64,000 nucleotides of DNA from Rhodospirillaceae bacterium (GTDB taxonomy: Bacteria > Pseudomonadota > Alphaproteobacteria > DSM-16000 > Inquilinaceae). The stretch covers positions 1-64,000 of the forward strand of contig JACKIG010000013.1 in NCBI GenBank assembly GCA_020638595.1, in the 5' to 3' direction. Below the pieces are notes generated by a model, which was not told the origin of the DNA, searched no databases, and was given only the letters and a program-made list of their open reading frames with translations. Numbering within the stretch: the stretch's first letter is position 1; the number at the start of each line of letters is the position of its first letter. Positions 61,001 to 64,000 of this stretch are shown here, in pieces. The translations under genes were made by a program, and so were the position numbers.

Positions 61001-64000
61001 GAAGGTCTGGATGCCGGTCAGCGTGTCGCGCAGGCGCCCGGCGGTCTCCGTGGTCGGCCGGCCCTTGGCCGCCTTGACGGCCTGGAAATCCTGGCGCAGC
61101 CGTTCGGCCAGGTCGGGGTTGGCCTTCGCCAGGTTGGCGTCCAGCGCATCGACGGATGTCTCGAGCTGGGCGATCTCCGCCTCGTTCAGGACGACCGGGT
61201 CGTCCTTGCCCAGCACTTCGTCGCCCAGGCGCACCAGGCCTTCCAGCACGCGGCCCTGTTCCGCCGTCACGCCTGCGGCCGCCAGGTTGGCTTCGGCGTC
61301 GACCTTGCGCAGGCGTGCCTCCGCCAGGGTGCCCAGGGCCTCGGCCAGTTGCAGGCGGGCCGCCAGGCGCTGCTGCGCCGTGCCGGCATTCGTGGCCACG
61401 GCCTTGGCCCGCTCCGCCAGCGGTAGGCCAACGGACTCCAGCCCGGCCGTCAGCTGGCCTGCCGTTTCCGCCAGCTCCGTGGCGGCGGCCAGGATCCCCT
61501 CGTCCTCGCCCAAGAGGGCGTGGTCGAAGCCGGCGGCCGCCTGCCAGTGCGAGGCGACGGTCTCGGACTCGGCGGTGAAGGCGGCGGCGTCGGACAGGGT
61601 GGCCCGCACGAGGTTGGCCGCAACCGTGTGGTCGTCCGCCCCTTGCGCCTCCAGCATCTCGCCCAGGCCGCTGGACAGCTCCAGCGCCAGGCGCTGTCCG
61701 GGGGAACCCAGATCCTCCAGCGCTGCGACAACCGCTTCCATGGGCGCGTAGATCTGGCCGCCCAGGGTCTGGCGCACCCGCCGGTCGCCGGCCGTGTAGG
61801 CCATGATCTGCCGACGCAGGAAGACGACCGCGCCGTGCAGGTCGGACGGGGCGCCTGCGCCCGGCTTCTGCTGCAACGACAGCCGGGTCAGGTAGTCGAA
61901 GATCGGCGGGCGCACCGGGCCGGGCGGCGGCTGCGGCGGGGCCTGGACCAGCTCGACCACGCCGTAGACCCGGGCGATCCGGTTGTCCTCGATCACCAGG
62001 TCGCGGCCGCCGACGGCGGCGATGCCGGCCGTGCGGATCGCCATGCCGGGATCGACGAAGGCCTGGGGCAGGGCGCGGCTGCCGATTTCCGCGATGCGGT
62101 TGCCGCGTACCATGCTGTCGTCCACCAGGCTCAGCACGATGCCGCCGCGCAGGGCGGCGATGTCAAGCCAGCGCAGCACGGCGTCCAGGGCGGTGCGCAC
62201 ATCGCCGGCCTGTTGCAGCAGGGTGTCGAGGGCAGCCCGCGGATTGGCACTGCCGGCCAGGGGGGCCGCCGGGGCCAGGGCGGCGATGGCGGCGACGACG
62301 GCGGGTGTCCAGTTGGTGCGGGCGCGGGCCACGCCCTCGATGCGGTTGTCTTCGATGCACAGGCCGCCGATGGCGCCGCCATGGGCCCAGGCGCGCAGGC
62401 CGGCATCGCCGAAATTGCGGATGGTGTTGCCGCGGATGCGCACGCCGACGATCGGCTGTGCCCCACCCAGCAGGATGCCGGTGGCCAGCCCGGCGATGCC
62501 GGTGCCTTCGATCCGGTTGTCGGCAATATCCAGGTCCGAGACCGGCCGGACGACGGCTGTGCCGGTATCGGCGCCGGAGCCGACCAGGATGCCGGCGTCG
62601 ATCTCCAGCCCCGACAGGCTGCCGCGGTCGGTGACGGTCAGCCAGTTGCCTGCGATGCGGTGGGCCATGCCGGCGACCTGGATGCCGGCGCGGATCGTCG
62701 CGGGGCCGGCCGGCATCCGGATCTCGTTGTCCTGCACGGCGACCCCGTCGCCGGTGATGCGGATGCCGGTCTGCGCGGCGCCGGTGATCCGGTTGGCGCG
62801 CAGGACCGTGCGGTCGACGGGCGCGCCCAGGCCGGCCTCGGCCTCGTCCTCCATGGCGATGCCGACCGGGAACCCGTCGACGCGGTTGTCGGCGACGACC
62901 ACGCCGCTGATCAGGCCGTCGCCCAGGCGGATGCCGACGCTGGCCTGGGCGGCCCCTTCGACATGGTTGGCGTCGATGGTCATGCCGTCGAGGAACAGCC
63001 CGGATCGCGGGCGCAGGATCAGGGCATTGCGCGTCAGGTAGCGGCCATAGGCGGCACCGACGATGCCCGACGGCGCGTGGATGCGGCAGCTCTCGACCGC
63101 GATCTCCGCACAGCTGCCGGTGATCAGCACGCCCGCGGCGATGGTGCCTTCGGGGTTGCCGTCCTCGCGCGAGGTCACGGTCAGGCGGCGCAGCGTCACC
63201 CGTGCGCTGTCGGCGATGGTGACGACGCCGTGCGGCAGCCGGCGCAGGACGTTCAGCTCCTCCTCCGCCACGTCCTCCAGCGGCTGGCCGGGGGTCTCGC
63301 GCTGCAAGCGGCGCAGCCGCGCGATGGTCTGCACGACCGACGCGGCCGCCCGGCCGAAGCCGGGCTGCAGGTCGCGGATGTTGGCGATGAAGGCGGTCAG
63401 CAGGTCGGGGATGGCGGCCGACGGGATGGCAAGATCGGCCGGCGTCAGCGGCGATGCGGCGGTCAGCCCGTCCAGGTCTGCCTGCTCGTCGGCGATCACG
63501 GCGACCAGGCCGCGCGTCAGCGCGTCGATGCCGATGGGGGTGATCGCGCCGGGGATCTCCACCAGGTCCAGGGCCTCGACCGTCACGGCGCCCTGGCGGC
63601 CGCAGCGGTCCAGGTAGAACGCGCCGCCGGCGCCCGTCACCTCCAGCCGCGTGGCGTCGCCGTCGCCCAGGATGTGCAGGTCGCTGCGGCCGTGGACCAG
63701 CACCGGATGTTCCAGGCTGTACACGCCGGCGCGGACATAGATGGTGCCGCCCGCCAGGCCGATGCGGTCGATGGCCGCCTGCAAGGCCTCGTCGCCGGTC
63801 ACGCCCTCGGCCAGGTTCTGGTCGATATCGCCGAAGGTGCGCACGCCGTCGCCGACGACGACGGTGTGCGATCCCGGCGCCAGTCGCCGTCGCCCCAGCT
63901 CGATCAGCCGGTTGCGGACCTCGTGCAGCGGCAGGAACAGGGTCCGCAGGTCCTCGAAGGTCCGTCCCGTCGCGGTCCAGCGGATGCGGCCCAGCGCCCG
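58019..64000 (-). CDS. Giant right-handed beta-helix protein, at least 1,993 aa (5' end beyond window)
   Basis: Open from 64000, where it begins mid-gene (RALGRIRWTATGRTFEDLRT), to the stop at 58019. An early pectate-lyase-like segment (DEALQAAIDRIGLAGGTIYV, RAGVYSLEHPVLVHG) opens a right-handed beta-helix with many N-x-I/V turns (VVVADNRVDGFPVGIAM, TVLRANRITGAAQTGIRI, LDIADNRIEGTGIAGLATG, VRIRGNTIRNFGDAGL). At about 62.0-60.1 kb it changes into some 600 residues of alanine-rich coiled coil. The beta-helix then resumes (VSVRANHILGCCGTAAADRS, LCIADNRLHDNGNTQRQ). The C-terminus is helical. It probably is a fibre or surface-binding component of the tail-like particle. Family inferred from repeats only. 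Confidence 0.75.
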   Translation of the reverse strand, partial: RALGRIRWTATGRTFEDLRTLFLPLHEVRNRLIELGRRRLAPGSHTVVVGDGVRTFGDIDQNLAEGVTGDEALQAAIDRIGLAGGTIYVRAGVYSLEHPVLVHGRSDLHILGDGDATRLEVTGAGGAFYLDRCGRQGAVTVEALDLVEIPGAITPIGIDALTRGLVAVIADEQADLDGLTAASPLTPADLAIPSAAIPDLLTAFIANIRDLQPGFGRAAASVVQTIARLRRLQRETPGQPLEDVAEEELNVLRRLPHGVVTIADSARVTLRRLTVTSREDGNPEGTIAAGVLITGSCAEIAVESCRIHAPSGIVGAAYGRYLTRNALILRPRSGLFLDGMTIDANHVEGAAQASVGIRLGDGLISGVVVADNRVDGFPVGIAMEDEAEAGLGAPVDRTVLRANRITGAAQTGIRITGDGVAVQDNEIRMPAGPATIRAGIQVAGMAHRIAGNWLTVTDRGSLSGLEIDAGILVGSGADTGTAVVRPVSDLDIADNRIEGTGIAGLATGILLGGAQPIVGVRIRGNTIRNFGDAGLRAWAHGGAIGGLCIEDNRIEGVARARTNWTPAVVAAIAALAPAAPLAGSANPRAALDTLLQQAGDVRTALDAVLRWLDIAALRGGIVLSLVDDSMVRGNRIAEIGSRALPQAFVDPGMAIRTAGIAAVGGRDLVIEDNRIARVYGVVELVQAPPQPPPGPVRPPIFDYLTRLSLQQKPGAGAPSDLHGAVVFLRRQIMAYTAGDRRVRQTLGGQIYAPMEAVVAALEDLGSPGQRLALELSSGLGEMLEAQGADDHTVAANLVRATLSDAAAFTAESETVASHWQAAAGFDHALLGEDEGILAAATELAETAGQLTAGLESVGLPLAERAKAVATNAGTAQQRLAARLQLAEALGTLAEARLRKVDAEANLAAAGVTAEQGRVLEGLVRLGDEVLGKDDPVVLNEAEIAQLETSVDALDANLAKANPDLAERLRQDFQAVKAAKGRPTTETAGRLRDTLTGIQTFARDPSTAASVAAADVEAQARRFEAELVLITAEQLDRRVGGLALDTDAGAMRNLRVLKEYAGQLVRITADTPELADKARAVSAAVSGAVDNPDNRREYEDAARRALGELKAGQETLAGVTLGQPVAVEAGRDPSDRLAGMGQLLLDLRGETDAGIRDTGYGLLEDNVRAAGEELGLRKGEREGLLRSVADARASLAKPADAGAAATALHVLAGVVETLSDKAATAATATAKAGATQVLTGAIARSLDPVGDDAGRIGALRRHVTANRGKIAAPSGEALLAAADPAAVLATVHATLGGLTKVRPPVLPPILPGPQQRAHPADGVFTAGVQARLSVTGNRVDQARIGATVADASGHATAPVADQPRPVVALDGNRIVGAPIGGLEVRPGANALVSVRANHILGCCGTAAADRSDHGQAAILVIGGGQLCIADNRLHDNGNTQRQALLHEILADWRGDATVQDNSVRHVGGGAGGAGLALLFATVDPALVARLCRSPALEVEPPPDRPGSKPSDPGTLPAVAIDDLFAAGLAGGGGPVAGAQAFKVGGFQIAAELEAATFAVLGAGPPVVAEPAGAMAAADAWIGRDVFEPFHALVDFLVRPPVIVLPPPLIRPRRAVHVTGNDIVANGPALLLLAQATALVSATVVGNELESTADTGAAYLRQVDTTVFSGNRCECLRAVTVAVIRSGRSLVTACGNAVAGTVPPPPAPPPIRPRTPDLTRPGTITLGVDLGSGSALSVALDNAAVLAEIEKRRDTAFKSAAEVAEASFNLAAAKAAITPDAAVASVLKSTIAADRFRLAREGDGLRLRPSASDLTAAADVDDGDAAAEPRLAAPPPAAAVSPEAVTLALDRSNTILANSDLSGSAKLFGIARLSGLSETQSRAIVQSQLVASGGDEQAALVRGIGALTGVAADQPTVVAQAGQVNVLEQIVATALAGSTTLVPEIVRPRPLPPPPPDPRDHSLVVIGGTKVGTAGNVTTAGVYVHPGPTIVGLDT

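Noticed and set aside
43292..64000. Ordinary prophage
   Set aside because: Only a spike-type protein is phage-like. No integrase, repressor, terminase, portal, capsid, holin or lysin is seen.

Overview
The window is about 64 kb of GC-rich DNA carrying 47 protein genes and no rRNA, tRNA or CRISPR array that I can see. Gene content points to an alphaproteobacterium, most likely a Rhodospirillales-type organism. The clues are a DUF3369/HD-GYP response regulator, TTAACCAT (CtrA-like) boxes at chemoreceptor genes, a redox adenylate cyclase of the rhizobial CyaC type, and an aerobic corrinoid methyltransferase operon. No species is assigned.

Region 1 (1-14.7 kb) is signalling. It holds a coupled solute-binding protein / histidine kinase / HD-GYP response regulator unit, a globin-coupled diguanylate cyclase, a TetR regulator, betaine aldehyde dehydrogenase (betB), two chemoreceptors and a dual-specificity phosphatase.

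Region 2 (14.9-21.9 kb) holds a Gld-type ABC transporter operon (ATPase, permease, GldG-like subunit, DUF4340 protein). Divergent from it are a membrane/ferredoxin/cyclase fusion and a VIT-family metal transporter.

Region 3 (21.9-28.2 kb) is a six-gene minus-strand operon for corrinoid-dependent demethylation of a methylated amine. Its order is MttB-family methyltransferase, corrinoid protein, DUF1638, a small PF13769-like protein, methyltetrahydrofolate methyltransferase and a RACo-type reactivase. With betB and a dimethylglycine/sarcosine dehydrogenase at 36.5-38.9 kb, it suggests use of glycine betaine or a related quaternary amine.

Region 4 (28.3-43.3 kb) is mixed metabolism and regulation: a carboxymuconolactone decarboxylase-like protein, a nucleotidyltransferase, a histidine phosphatase, a CheY-like regulator, a dialkylglycine decarboxylase-like enzyme, a sugar-nucleotide epimerase, a CoA transferase, an M48 lipoprotein protease, the dehydrogenase, a four-PAS hybrid kinase and a MarR regulator. 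A 203-bp element with perfect 24-bp inverted termini lies at 29.4 kb.

Region 5 (43.3-64.0 kb) is the most unusual part. It is one tightly overlapped minus-strand operon, running past the right edge, that looks like part of a contractile-injection or phage-tail-like system. It contains a giant beta-helix protein of at least 1,993 residues, a gpV/gp5-like spike, several orphan proteins, a proline-rich protein split by a one-base frameshift, a 1,686-residue DUF4157 protein with a possible C-terminal PD-(D/E)XK nuclease motif, and a beta-propeller protein. Sheath, tube and ATPase genes are not in the window; if they exist they should lie to the right.
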